Source: Acholeplasmatales bacterium
GTDB lineage: Bacteria > Bacillota_I > Bacilli_A > Acholeplasmatales > Anaeroplasmataceae
Length of the DNA: 64,000 nucleotides
Direction of reading: 5' to 3'
NCBI GenBank assembly: GCA_900767915.1
Contig: CAAGAX010000060.1
Span: forward strand, 1 to 64,000
A program made the translations under genes and the position numbers. The notes beneath the pieces were generated by a model. That model saw only the letters and a program-made list of their open reading frames with translations, did not search any database and was not told the DNA's origin. Shown here in pieces: positions 18,928-27,452 of this stretch (positions are counted from its first letter, which is position 1; each line of letters starts with the position of its first letter).

Positions 18928-20289
18928 ATGAAAGAAAATGATCAATTTATTTTAGATATAAAAAGACTTGGAATTAATGGAGAGGGAATCGGCTTTTATA
19001 ATCGTATGGCTGTATTTGTTCCATATGCGATTCCAGGTGAGGGACATAATGTTGAGGTTACAAGTGTTAATGGTAAAATGGCTTTTGCTAAATCATTAGA
19101 AATAAAACATGTATCTTCATGGAGACGTCAACCTAATTGTCCATATTATGGCGTTTGTGGTGGATGTCATACAATGCATATTGATTATCAAAAAATGCTA
19201 GAGGAAAAAAGAAATTTAATAATTGAATCAATTAATAGATATACTAAGCTAAATCCAAAACAATTTGAAATTCATCCTGTTGTTGGATCAAATTTAGAAT
19301 TTGGATATCGTAATCGTTCTCAATTACAGGTTAGAAATTATGAGGATGGATTACATGTATGTATGCTTAAAGAAAATAGTAATATTACTGTACCTATCAG
19401 TAACTGTTTAGTTCAAAAGAATATTATTAATGAAGTTAATGAAAAAATTTTAGGAATTATGAAGGATATGCATGTAGATGCATACAATCATAAAAATAAA
19501 TCAGGCTTAGTTAGGTTTATAACAATTAGAGCTAATAAAAATAATGAGTGCTTAGTATGTATAGTATGCTATAAGCATGATGATATTATTAAATCCTTAG
19601 CTAAAAATATATTAAATATTCCTAATGTTAAGGGTGTATATGAAAGTATTAATTCAAATGTAAAGGATAGTGAAATCCTAGGTGATAAAACTACTCATTT
19701 ATGTGGTGATGAATATATTATTGAAACATTAGGTAATATTAAATATCAGATTTACCCTACAACATTCTTTCAATTGAATTCAGAACAAGCTGAAAAGCTT
19801 TATAGTATTGTTTTAAAGAACTGTAAGCTTTCTAGAAAAGAGACTGTATTAGATGCTTACTGTGGAGTAGGCTCAATTGGATTATTTATAGCTAAAATGG
19901 CTAAGGAAGTTATAGGAATTGAAAGTAATAAGGATTCTATTGAATCAGCTAAGAAAAATGCAATTTTAAATAAAATTACAAATACTACATTTTATGATGG
20001 AGATGCAGCTAAATTATTGCCAAAGCTTTTAAATGATGGTAAGAAGTTTGATGTTATTGTTGTGGATCCACCTAGAACTGGTTTAAGTGATGATTTTTTA
20101 AAATCTTTATTAGATTCTAATGTTAAGAGAATTGTTTATGTTTCTTGTAATCCTTCAACATTAGCTAAGAATCTTGAGGTTTTAAGAGAAAAGTATAAGG
20201 TTATGTCTATAGCACCTGTTGATTTATTTCCCCAAACTTCTTTAATCGAAAGTGTGTGCCAGTTGGTATTGAAGGATAAAACAAAATAA
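18928..20289 (+). CDS. rlmD: 23S rRNA (uracil-C5)-methyltransferase, RlmD/RumA family
   Basis: A 453-residue RNA methyltransferase. An N-terminal TRAM domain is followed by the iron-sulfur cysteines in PNCPYYGVCGGC, then the SAM motif LDAYCGVGSIGL, the DPPRTGL loop and the catalytic YVSCNPSTLAKNL block, where Cys is the nucleophile. Gram-positive members often modify both U747 and U1939 (RlmCD). It follows the GH43 gene by two bases with a weak ribosome site, so it probably depends on read-through from upstream. Confidence 0.94.
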   Translation: MKENDQFILDIKRLGINGEGIGFYNRMAVFVPYAIPGEGHNVEVTSVNGKMAFAKSLEIKHVSSWRRQPNCPYYGVCGGCHTMHIDYQKMLEEKRNLIIESINRYTKLNPKQFEIHPVVGSNLEFGYRNRSQLQVRNYEDGLHVCMLKENSNITVPISNCLVQKNIINEVNEKILGIMKDMHVDAYNHKNKSGLVRFITIRANKNNECLVCIVCYKHDDIIKSLAKNILNIPNVKGVYESINSNVKDSEILGDKTTHLCGDEYIIETLGNIKYQIYPTTFFQLNSEQAEKLYSIVLKNCKLSRKETVLDAYCGVGSIGLFIAKMAKEVIGIESNKDSIESAKKNAILNKITNTTFYDGDAAKLLPKLLNDGKKFDVIVVDPPRTGLSDDFLKSLLDSNVKRIVYVSCNPSTLAKNLEVLREKYKVMSIAPVDLFPQTSLIESVCQLVLKDKTK

Positions 20290-20600
20290 ATGAATATTTA
20301 ATAAAAACTAATTTGAAGAATTGGAAGGAAGAATATTTGCTTGATAATTCTGAAGAAACAGTTGAAAATTAGTTTGAATGGAAGCTAATAGTTACATTTA
20401 AGGATAAATTATTTAAGACGTGCCAGGGTATTAATAATAGTCCTAGAAAAATGTGTCATATGACAAAATTATTTATAGTAATACAAACTACGGCATTAGA
20501 TAAATCTAGGAAAATTCATTATAAAGATAATCCTGATGGAAGTATAACTTTTATCGAATTGCGTTTTCATTATCAGCAAGAAGAAAATTCTTGCTGATTT
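20281..20600 (+). pseudogene. Remnant of an unidentified small gene
   Basis: One plus-strand frame from the end of rlmD stays open except for a single TAG near 20370. It reads through FEWKLIVTFKDKLF, INNSPRKMCHM and DKSRKIHYKD, then stops at the terminator near 20597. The mix of strands and charges looks protein-like, but no start or ribosome site is visible and I do not recognise the family. Probably the 3' end of a decayed gene. Confidence 0.35.
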
Positions 20601-20606
20601 TTTTTT
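20572..20606 (+). terminator. Strong intrinsic terminator
   Basis: A perfect 11-base stem (20572-20582 with 20588-20598), loop GAAAA, then eight T residues. It ends the rlmD transcript. Confidence 0.93.
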
Positions 20607-20649
20607 GCAAATTTATTAAGGCTATTCTTTTATATTTTGATGTAAATAA

Positions 20650-20830
20650 ATGGCAAATTATGACTCCTAGAAATATTAATTGCAGTTGATAGAGTAATAC
20701 AACAAGCTATTTCTCAAAGATTATCACTAATATAGAAAAGGTATTTAGTGATTGTTCTTACGGTTTTAGGCTCAATGAAAACTATTGCACAGCAATAAAT
20801 AAGGTAAATGATTATTAGTACAAATAAAAT
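20650..20830 (+). pseudogene. Group II intron reverse transcriptase/maturase fragment
   Basis: Reading plus-strand frames gives AVDRVIQQAISQRLS, then after a one-base shift IEKVFSDCSYGFRLNEN and TAINKV. This is the RT-0 to RT-2 signature of LtrA-type proteins (VVDRVIQQAI...L..IFE..FS..SYGFRP.R....AI). Only about 50 residues survive, with a stop and frameshifts. No YADD box or domain V ribozyme hairpin is recognisable nearby. The rest of the stretch to 21,040 is AT-rich with no gene. Confidence 0.7.
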
Positions 20831-21041
20831 AAGCGATTGTGTAAAAACTTTTTTTAATCAAAAATTAAGATAAGTGTTTATTTTTTTGTTTAGATATGTT
20901 AACATTTATTGTGTACATAGATATATTTCTTATTATTTTTTAGTTTAATAATATTATACGTTATGCTTAATTTAATTCCTTTTACAATAATTTTTAATGA
21001 ATTTATATTTATAAATTTATGATAAATATGAGGTGGATTAT

Positions 21042-22064
21042 ATGGAAAGAGAATATCAATATGATAATATGAAATTCATATTAATTCTATTGGTAGTTTT
21101 TGGTCATTTATTAGAATATATTAGAGGCGATATTTCTGAGAATATATATCGTATTATATATACTTTTCATATGCCAATATTTGTTTTTATTTCTGGCTAT
21201 TTTGCTAAATTTAAAAAGAAAAAGATTATTTTCCAATTATTAATTCCTTATTTTATATTACAAACTATTTATATTATTTTTGATTGTAAAATTATCTCTT
21301 CATCAAATATTGTTATTCAATATGTGACTCCTTATTGGTTATTATGGTTTATATTAACATTATTGTTTTATTATTTACTGATTCCTTTAATTGATACACG
21401 AAATAATTTCAATAAATTATTTTTTATTTTTAGTAGTATTTTTTTATCATTATTTATTAGCTTTACTAAAAATGTCGGATATTATGCTTCATTACATAGA
21501 TTTTTCACATTCTTACCTTATTTTATTATGGGATATTATTTTAAAACTTCAAAATTAAAAGAAATTATTGATAAAAAAAATATTCGAATTATTATATGTA
21601 TTCTAGCTTCTATAATTATAATTGTTAGTTCATCATATGTTATTTTTACAAAAGAATATACAAAATGGGTCTTATATGGATCGTATAATTATGAAAGTGC
21701 ATATTACAATTTTGGTATGAAGTCATTTTTAATATTTTTAGGTTTAGCTTGGATTGTTTTTTTTATTGCATTTTTTCCAAGGAAGAAAATCCCTATTGTT
21801 TCATATTTAGGCAGTAATACTTTTTATATATTTATTTTACATGGCTTTTTTGTTAAATATTTAGGTAAATTAAATGTTTTTACTTATAATGAAGGATTAA
21901 ATATTGTTTGTGCTTTAGGTATATCTATTTTATTAATTATATTATTAGGTAATTATTTAATAAAGTTGATGTGTAATTATATTTTAAATTACCAATGGAT
22001 ATATGATTTAAGTATTAATTTTAAGTATCATATTGTTAATAAATATATAAAAAAAAGAAATTAA
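21042..22064 (+). CDS. Membrane acyltransferase, fucose 4-O-acetylase-like (family 3)
   Basis: A 340-residue integral membrane protein with about ten hydrophobic segments. The N-terminal block DNMKFILILLVVFGHLLEY, with the conserved His after the first membrane segment, and YTFHMPIFVFISGY are typical of acyltransferase family 3 of the NolL type, which O-acetylate surface sugars. ATG 21042 follows GAGGTGG; a GTG at 21033 overlaps that ribosome site. The acceptor is unknown. It begins a group of surface genes with the subtilase and lipoprotein, about 60 bases upstream of the former. Confidence 0.87.
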   Translation: MEREYQYDNMKFILILLVVFGHLLEYIRGDISENIYRIIYTFHMPIFVFISGYFAKFKKKKIIFQLLIPYFILQTIYIIFDCKIISSSNIVIQYVTPYWLLWFILTLLFYYLLIPLIDTRNNFNKLFFIFSSIFLSLFISFTKNVGYYASLHRFFTFLPYFIMGYYFKTSKLKEIIDKKNIRIIICILASIIIIVSSSYVIFTKEYTKWVLYGSYNYESAYYNFGMKSFLIFLGLAWIVFFIAFFPRKKIPIVSYLGSNTFYIFILHGFFVKYLGKLNVFTYNEGLNIVCALGISILLIILLGNYLIKLMCNYILNYQWIYDLSINFKYHIVNKYIKKRN

Positions 22065-22127
22065 GGTGATGTAATATATCTTTATTTATTAATAATTGTA
22101 ATGAATTGAAAGGAATGTGATTTTTAT

Positions 22128-24611
22128 ATGAAAAAAATTAGAAATATTATACTTTTATTAATTTTAATGCTTTTTATTTTTTTATTGTTTGACAATTTAT
22201 CTACTGTATATGCAAATGAAAATATAGATTTTTCTGATGAAAGAGTCTTAATAACATTAGATAATGAAATAAGTAAAAAAAATAAAAAAATTTCTATTGA
22301 AAATTTTCCGGAGGTGTCTTTAAATAAAATTGTTGATTTATCTGCTGGTGTGAATAGTATACTAAGCAATAAATCTAATGAATTAGCAATTGATAATTAC
22401 AATCAAACATTATGCTTGCAATTAAAAAATAAAGGAAAAAGTAATGTAATTAAAGCAATAGAAAAATTAAAAAAAAGAAAAGAAGTTGTTGCAATAAGTC
22501 CAGACTATATAATTGAGTCGCTTTCTACAAGTGTTAATGATGTATATTCTAATCAACAATGGGCGATAAAAAACATTAATTTGAGCGATGCATGGAATAT
22601 TACGACAGGCTCTAGTTTTGTTTCAGTAGGAGTAATTGATAGTGGGATACAAAGCGGACATTCAGATATTTCATGTAATATAGATATAAGCAAGAGTGCA
22701 ACAATTATGAATGGAAAAATTTCATCTGGTTCGACTATTTTAGACGAGCGTAATCATGGAACACATGTCGCTGGAATTATAGGAGCAAAAGGTAATAATA
22801 CAAAAGGAATTGCTGGATGTAATTGGAATATAAAATTATCCTCTTTAAAAATAATTGATGAGAATGGCAAAGGATACTCTTCTGATTTGATATTAGCTTT
22901 AAATTATGCCACTCTTAATAATATTTCTATTTTGAATTTTAGTGCAAGATGGTTGTCTAGTAGTTCCATGTATAATTCACCTGTTAACAAAGCTATTGCA
23001 AATTATCCTGGACTATTTGTTTGCGCTGCAGGTAATGACAATGTTAATATTGATAATGATTATTGCTATCCTGCGACGTTAAATTTACCAAATTTAATAA
23101 CTGTAGGTTCGTTGAATGAAAATAATGAAATTAGTAGTTTTTCTAATTATGGTAATAATTCTGTAGATGTTTTTGCACCAGGTAGTAATATTTATTCTTT
23201 AAATAATAATTATTCATACGAGAGTAAAAGTGGAACTTCAATGGCTACTCCATATGTTACTGGTGTTGCTGCATTGATAAAATCAATAAGGCCTGATTAT
23301 TCAACTCAGGAATTGAAAAAATGCATTTTAAATAATGTTGACAAGTTGGAAAATTTAAATGGATACTGTAAGAGTGGAGGAAAGCTGAATGCATATAAGG
23401 CAGTAAGAGCCGCTACGGAACAACAAACATTTACTGCTGATGTCAATGGAGATGGTTACAATGATATTATTATGTCCGGTAAAAATAATAATAATAAAAG
23501 GGTTTTAACAACATTACTTGGTGATTCAAAAGGTAATTTTTCTAATGAAATTATTTTTACTAGTACTAGAAATTTTTATTATTATGATAAAGCATTTATT
23601 GGAGATTTTAATGGTGATTCAAAATGTGACATTATTGTAATGTGGAATAATGGTGGATATAGACAATTATTATTATATATAGGGAATGATTTAGGAACTT
23701 TCAATGAGGGTGTTAATTTATATTGCAGTAAAATTCATGATAGTTATTTAAAACCTTATCAAGCTATTGTTATGGATGTTGATAATGATTTTAAAGATGA
23801 TTTTGTAATTTCTTATAAAGAAAATAATGGAAAAAGAAGTTTTATTGTATATAAGGGAACCGATACTAGTCCTTTTATTATTGATTCAGCTATTAATTCC
23901 TTAGATAGTAATTTCGATTATTTTGATACTGATATTTATAAAGGAGATTTTAATGGAGATGGTTATAATGATATTTTAGTTCCAGCTTATAATGAAAATT
24001 ATAAAAGAGAGTTAATTATTTATAAAGGCAATAATGATGGTTCCTTTAATGAAGGAAGGATTTTAACAAGTACAAGAAATCATTTACCCGAGATATTTGA
24101 ATTTGAATATTTAGTTGGCGATATAAATGGAGATAATAAGACAGATTTTGTTGACATTTTTATTGATAATAATATTAGAAATTCATTAACTTATAAAGGT
24201 TGTAATTCTAGCCCATATATAATAGACTCTATATATGATACAATGTTAAAATATGAAAATGTTCATAATGGTGAATCGAGATTTTTAGGAGATATTAATG
24301 GAGATGGAAATGATGATTTGATAATTCATTATGCCAACGCTAATAAGAAAAGGACATTTGATATTTTTAAAGGCGATGTTAATGGAAATTTTGAATCTAG
24401 CATTACTACTACAACTAGTAATACTCATGATATTTCTATTTTTCCTAGTTCGTTATATTTATCAGATATAAATAATGATGGAAGAAAAGATTTTATTGTT
24501 AAGTGGAAAAATGGTGATAATTGTGTATTTTATGTTTACAAAGGTAAAAGCAATTTGACATTTGAATTTTGTAGTAGTAGATCGGTTTCTACTAAATTTT
24601 ATTTGGGATAA
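22128..24611 (+). CDS. Secreted subtilisin-family protease with C-terminal VCBS/FG-GAP repeats
   Basis: An 827-residue S8 protease. It has a signal peptide (1-29), a propeptide-like domain (about 36-130), and a catalytic domain with Asp171 (GVIDSGI), His210 (NHGTHVAG), oxyanion Asn303 (AAGND) and Ser371 (GTSMATP). From about 440 to the end come seven repeats with calcium-binding loops such as DVNGDGYND, DFNGDSKCD, DINGDNKTD and DINNDGRKD, likely a beta-propeller. There is no LPXTG or membrane anchor, so it is probably released. It lies 15 bases before the lipoprotein gene and may be co-exported with it. Confidence 0.94.
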   Translation: MKKIRNIILLLILMLFIFLLFDNLSTVYANENIDFSDERVLITLDNEISKKNKKISIENFPEVSLNKIVDLSAGVNSILSNKSNELAIDNYNQTLCLQLKNKGKSNVIKAIEKLKKRKEVVAISPDYIIESLSTSVNDVYSNQQWAIKNINLSDAWNITTGSSFVSVGVIDSGIQSGHSDISCNIDISKSATIMNGKISSGSTILDERNHGTHVAGIIGAKGNNTKGIAGCNWNIKLSSLKIIDENGKGYSSDLILALNYATLNNISILNFSARWLSSSSMYNSPVNKAIANYPGLFVCAAGNDNVNIDNDYCYPATLNLPNLITVGSLNENNEISSFSNYGNNSVDVFAPGSNIYSLNNNYSYESKSGTSMATPYVTGVAALIKSIRPDYSTQELKKCILNNVDKLENLNGYCKSGGKLNAYKAVRAATEQQTFTADVNGDGYNDIIMSGKNNNNKRVLTTLLGDSKGNFSNEIIFTSTRNFYYYDKAFIGDFNGDSKCDIIVMWNNGGYRQLLLYIGNDLGTFNEGVNLYCSKIHDSYLKPYQAIVMDVDNDFKDDFVISYKENNGKRSFIVYKGTDTSPFIIDSAINSLDSNFDYFDTDIYKGDFNGDGYNDILVPAYNENYKRELIIYKGNNDGSFNEGRILTSTRNHLPEIFEFEYLVGDINGDNKTDFVDIFIDNNIRNSLTYKGCNSSPYIIDSIYDTMLKYENVHNGESRFLGDINGDGNDDLIIHYANANKKRTFDIFKGDVNGNFESSITTTTSNTHDISIFPSSLYLSDINNDGRKDFIVKWKNGDNCVFYVYKGKSNLTFEFCSSRSVSTKFYLG

Positions 24612-24626
24612 AGGAGGAAATTTATT

Positions 24627-25241
24627 ATGAAAAAAATAAAATTAGTTACTATCTTTACAATTATTATTTCATTATTTATAGTTTTAGCTTCATGTTCAGA
24701 TAAATATGTTTCTTTAAATGAATATAGTGATGTATATGCATCTATTAATGATGAAACTCAGAAAGAGATAGAAGCGTCCTATAAAGCAAAATATGGGAAA
24801 GATATAAAATGGTGTGCTCCTAATGATAATGTTTCTTCATTTGATTCAATTTCATCATTAAATGCTTATATTGAATCTAATTATGGCTTAAGATTATATG
24901 GAAAACATCAAGATACATATATTCTTTGTGAATATGATTTACCAAAAATTACAACTGAATATGTATATTTAAAATATAGTGAAAATGAATTGTTAAATGA
25001 TTATTCTGTATTTAATGTTCAATATCAAAACACATATATATATTCAAATGGAAAAATTGAAAAAATTAAAAAAGACGAATATGATTTAGCTAAATATATT
25101 GATATTTCTTTAGAAGAAGCTCTAATAATTAAAGAAAATCATGAAAAATATATGGATAAATATTTTAAAAAGTTTATGATTGAATCAGATAAAGATTTAA
25201 TTGAGACTTACAATAGAATTTATAATGAAGTGAATAAATAA
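24627..25241 (+). CDS. Lipoprotein of unknown function
   Basis: A 204-residue protein with signal peptide and lipobox LASC near residue 23. The mature region is rich in Lys, Asp, Glu and Tyr, and I recognise no domain. AAAGGAGGAAA gives a strong ribosome site. It is 15 bases after the subtilase and shares its transcript, so it may act with the protease as an inhibitor, chaperone or substrate receptor; this is inference from position only. Confidence 0.75.
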   Translation: MKKIKLVTIFTIIISLFIVLASCSDKYVSLNEYSDVYASINDETQKEIEASYKAKYGKDIKWCAPNDNVSSFDSISSLNAYIESNYGLRLYGKHQDTYILCEYDLPKITTEYVYLKYSENELLNDYSVFNVQYQNTYIYSNGKIEKIKKDEYDLAKYIDISLEEALIIKENHEKYMDKYFKKFMIESDKDLIETYNRIYNEVNK

Positions 25242-25278
25242 AGACTATTATTCATATTGTTAATAAATATATTTTAAG

Positions 25279-25310
25279 AGATAATCCTAAATATAAGGAT
25301 TATCTTTTTC
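25279..25310 (+). terminator. Intrinsic terminator before the ESCRT-like operon
   Basis: A perfect 10-base stem, AGATAATCCT (25279-25288) with AGGATTATCT (25296-25305), then TTTTC. It insulates the surface genes from the next operon. Confidence 0.9.
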
Positions 25311-25377
25311 TACTTTTTATGTTCACAAAATAGTAAAACCATTTTACACGGATGAGTAAAAAATGTTTACAAATTAG

Positions 25378-25406
25378 TTGACAAAAGAGAAACGAAAGAA
25401 TATAAT
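25378..25406 (+). promoter_or_regulatory. Perfect consensus sigma-A promoter of the seven-gene ESCRT-like operon
   Basis: TTGACA at 25378-25383 and TATAAT at 25401-25406 with exactly 17 bases between. Transcription should begin near 25413, only about 16 nt before the regulator's ATG, with AAGGAGGAG between. This is the best promoter in the window and must need repression, most simply by the XRE protein it encodes. ATTTTACACG and TGTTTACAAA just upstream are possible but unproven operator sequence. Confidence 0.88.
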
Positions 25407-25428
25407 AAAATATAAGGAGGAGCTAATT

Positions 25429-25773
25429 ATGGTTACTGAATTTGGAAAAATATTAAGAATAATAAGAATAAATAGAGAAGATAGTTTAAGGGGTATGGCA
25501 AATAAGCTTGGAATAAGTGCTGCATATTTATCTTCTATTGAAAATGGAAAAAGGCCTATACCTGATTCATTATATGATAATATTTGCAATGCATATTCTT
25601 TATCTGATAAAGATAAAAAGAAGCTTAAGGATTCAATTTTAGCTTCTAGTAAAACAATAAAAATAGATTTAACTGAATTAGCTGAAGTTAAAAAACAAAT
25701 GATTTCTAAAATAATGTCTGATGATATGGATGAAGAGACATTAATAAAATTAAATGAAATTATTAATAAATAG
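25429..25773 (+). CDS. XRE-family HTH transcriptional regulator
   Basis: A 114-residue protein. Residues about 5-62 form a helix-turn-helix of Cro/CI type (LRGMANKLGISAAYLSSIENGKRPIP), and the C-terminal helices (LTELAEVKKQMISKIM) probably dimerise. An upstream in-frame TTG lies in the promoter's -35 box; ATG 25429 with AAGGAGGAG is the true start. As first gene behind an unusually strong promoter it is likely an autorepressor of the operon. It is nine bases upstream of the SPFH-like gene. Its ligand or inducing signal is unknown. Confidence 0.9.
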   Translation: MVTEFGKILRIIRINREDSLRGMANKLGISAAYLSSIENGKRPIPDSLYDNICNAYSLSDKDKKKLKDSILASSKTIKIDLTELAEVKKQMISKIMSDDMDEETLIKLNEIINK

Positions 25774-25782
25774 GAGCTTTAT

Positions 25783-26433
25783 ATGAAGGAAATAATTATT
25801 ACACCACAGGAAATAAATAATGATATTATTATTCAATTTAGTGATGATTATATTGTTGAAAAGAATTTAGTAGTAGATGTGCCTAATCAATACGAAATGA
25901 TTGGGTATATTAATGGAAAAGTGTCATTTAGAGAGAATGATGGAAAATATATTATTTATAAAATAAATAAAGATTTTTTAAAAAAGAATTTTAAGGTTGC
26001 TTTTATAAAAAAGAAAGCCTTACCTGATATCATATGGGGATTTGGAGACATTAATGTAAATAATCAAAGATTAAAGGAATGCTATAGAGTTGGTTCAAAT
26101 GGAATATTACAATTTGAAATAATAGATAGAGTAAGATTGGTCGATTCATTCAATTGGGGAAAAAATATTAGTGTTGATATGATAAAATTTAAAATTATTC
26201 CGGTAATAAAAAATATTGGAGCTGATGTATTAAGTAAATATTTTGCTAATACTGATGTATCTGTATTTGAAATCAATTCTAAGCTTGATGATATAAGACT
26301 TCAATTATTTAATTCTCTTTCTAATGAATTAATTATAAAGAATATGGGCTTAAAGGTTAAATCATTAGTAGTGAATATTATACATGTTAATGATGATGAT
26401 TTAGATATAATAAGAAATCATATTAATGGATAG
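25783..26433 (+). CDS. Divergent SPFH/band-7 domain protein (YdjI-like)
   Basis: A 216-residue protein with no membrane segment. Order of features: a short beta region, a segment around residue 85 reading DIIWGFGDINV, a second block with YRVGSNGILQFEI, an alternating strand-helix region to about 155, and a helix ending in MGLKVKSLVVNIIHV. This follows the SPFH proteins of the YdjI group (KWGT, then R..G.YG..I.D, then a helix before the GL.V....I strand). In Bacillus subtilis YdjI is encoded with a PspA-type ESCRT-III protein. The call is by eye and moderate; it could be an unrelated beta protein. Confidence 0.55.
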   Translation: MKEIIITPQEINNDIIIQFSDDYIVEKNLVVDVPNQYEMIGYINGKVSFRENDGKYIIYKINKDFLKKNFKVAFIKKKALPDIIWGFGDINVNNQRLKECYRVGSNGILQFEIIDRVRLVDSFNWGKNISVDMIKFKIIPVIKNIGADVLSKYFANTDVSVFEINSKLDDIRLQLFNSLSNELIIKNMGLKVKSLVVNIIHVNDDDLDIIRNHING

Positions 26434-26443
26434 GAGAATGTAT

Positions 26444-27451
26444 ATGCTATTTAGAAAAAAGAATTTATTAAATGAAAATATTGAATATCAAGAGAATCTA
26501 AAAAACAAATTAAATTATATTATTTTTGATATTCAAAATAATAAATATTTAGGAAGCTTATCTAAAGATACTATAGATAAGGTATTATCAATTGTAATTG
26601 AAGCATTATCAAAAATAGAATCATTGGTATTTACTGGTAAAGAGAATATAAAATTAGAATATGAAAATATCGATAAAGCAATAACTGAATTGAAAAATCA
26701 ATTAAATAATGATTCAAATAATAAAGCTCTATTAAAAGCTAATGATTTATTAGCATTATCTGAAAAATTAAAGCTAATTTCTGATGGAGATTTATCTTGT
26801 GATATTGATAATAATAAAAAAGAAGGCTTTGGAGTTGAAAAGAAGAGAAAGCTTGTTAATGAGAAGCTTACTGAATTATATAGTATTAAAAATATGATTT
26901 TGGAATATTCTAAAAAATTAGAAAATGATATTCAAATTGAAGAAAAAGAAAAATCTGAATTAGAGGATAAAATGATAGAAGAGGATAATGAAAGAATCTT
27001 AAATGAATTAGATAGAAAAATATCATCTATTGAATCTATTATTGAATCTAAAAATATAAATAGAAGTAATTATTCAGCTTGTTATGAATTATTAAACAAT
27101 ATTTATTCTAGATTAAATTCAATAGTTGAATATGAAAGCAATTTGTCCTTAGATAGTCTTGATAGAGCTAATGCATTATTAAATATTAATGCATTAAAAT
27201 CAGTATTAGATAGCCCTGATAAAGCTTTATCTATATTAAAAAGAATGAATAATGATTCTTTAAAAATATCTGAAAATATAGAGAAAATAGATCAAAAAAT
27301 ATTTGAAAATTTAGATAATCATAATACTAAAGCTACTGATTCTGCTCAAAAAAGAAAAGCAGAATTAATTAGAAAAAAAAGAGAAAGAGAATTATTTAAT
27401 GATGATTTATCTAAAATGAAAAATATAGAAGTAGTTAAGGAGGATAAATAA
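26444..27451 (+). CDS. Coiled-coil protein, possible first ESCRT-III-like subunit
   Basis: A 335-residue, nearly all-helical, highly charged protein. I chose ATG 26444 because GGAG at 26433-26436 is spaced correctly; earlier ATGs overlap that site or the previous gene. The N-terminal 160 residues are unrecognised. From about 170 a long charged helix (EEKEKSELEDKMIEED) is followed by NYSACYELLNNIYSRLNSI, a middle helix, and DKALSILKRMNNDSLKI, the same spacing as in the next gene's ESCRT-III-like core. It ends in a very basic helix. It could be a paralogue or partner of the next protein, or just a generic coiled coil. One base separates the two genes. Confidence 0.5.
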   Translation: MLFRKKNLLNENIEYQENLKNKLNYIIFDIQNNKYLGSLSKDTIDKVLSIVIEALSKIESLVFTGKENIKLEYENIDKAITELKNQLNNDSNNKALLKANDLLALSEKLKLISDGDLSCDIDNNKKEGFGVEKKRKLVNEKLTELYSIKNMILEYSKKLENDIQIEEKEKSELEDKMIEEDNERILNELDRKISSIESIIESKNINRSNYSACYELLNNIYSRLNSIVEYESNLSLDSLDRANALLNINALKSVLDSPDKALSILKRMNNDSLKISENIEKIDQKIFENLDNHNTKATDSAQKRKAELIRKKRERELFNDDLSKMKNIEVVKEDK

Positions 27452-27452
27452 C

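Noticed and set aside
25378..25428. TTG start at 25378 for the XRE gene
   Set aside because: That TTG is the -35 box of a perfect promoter; ATG 25429 has the ribosome site.
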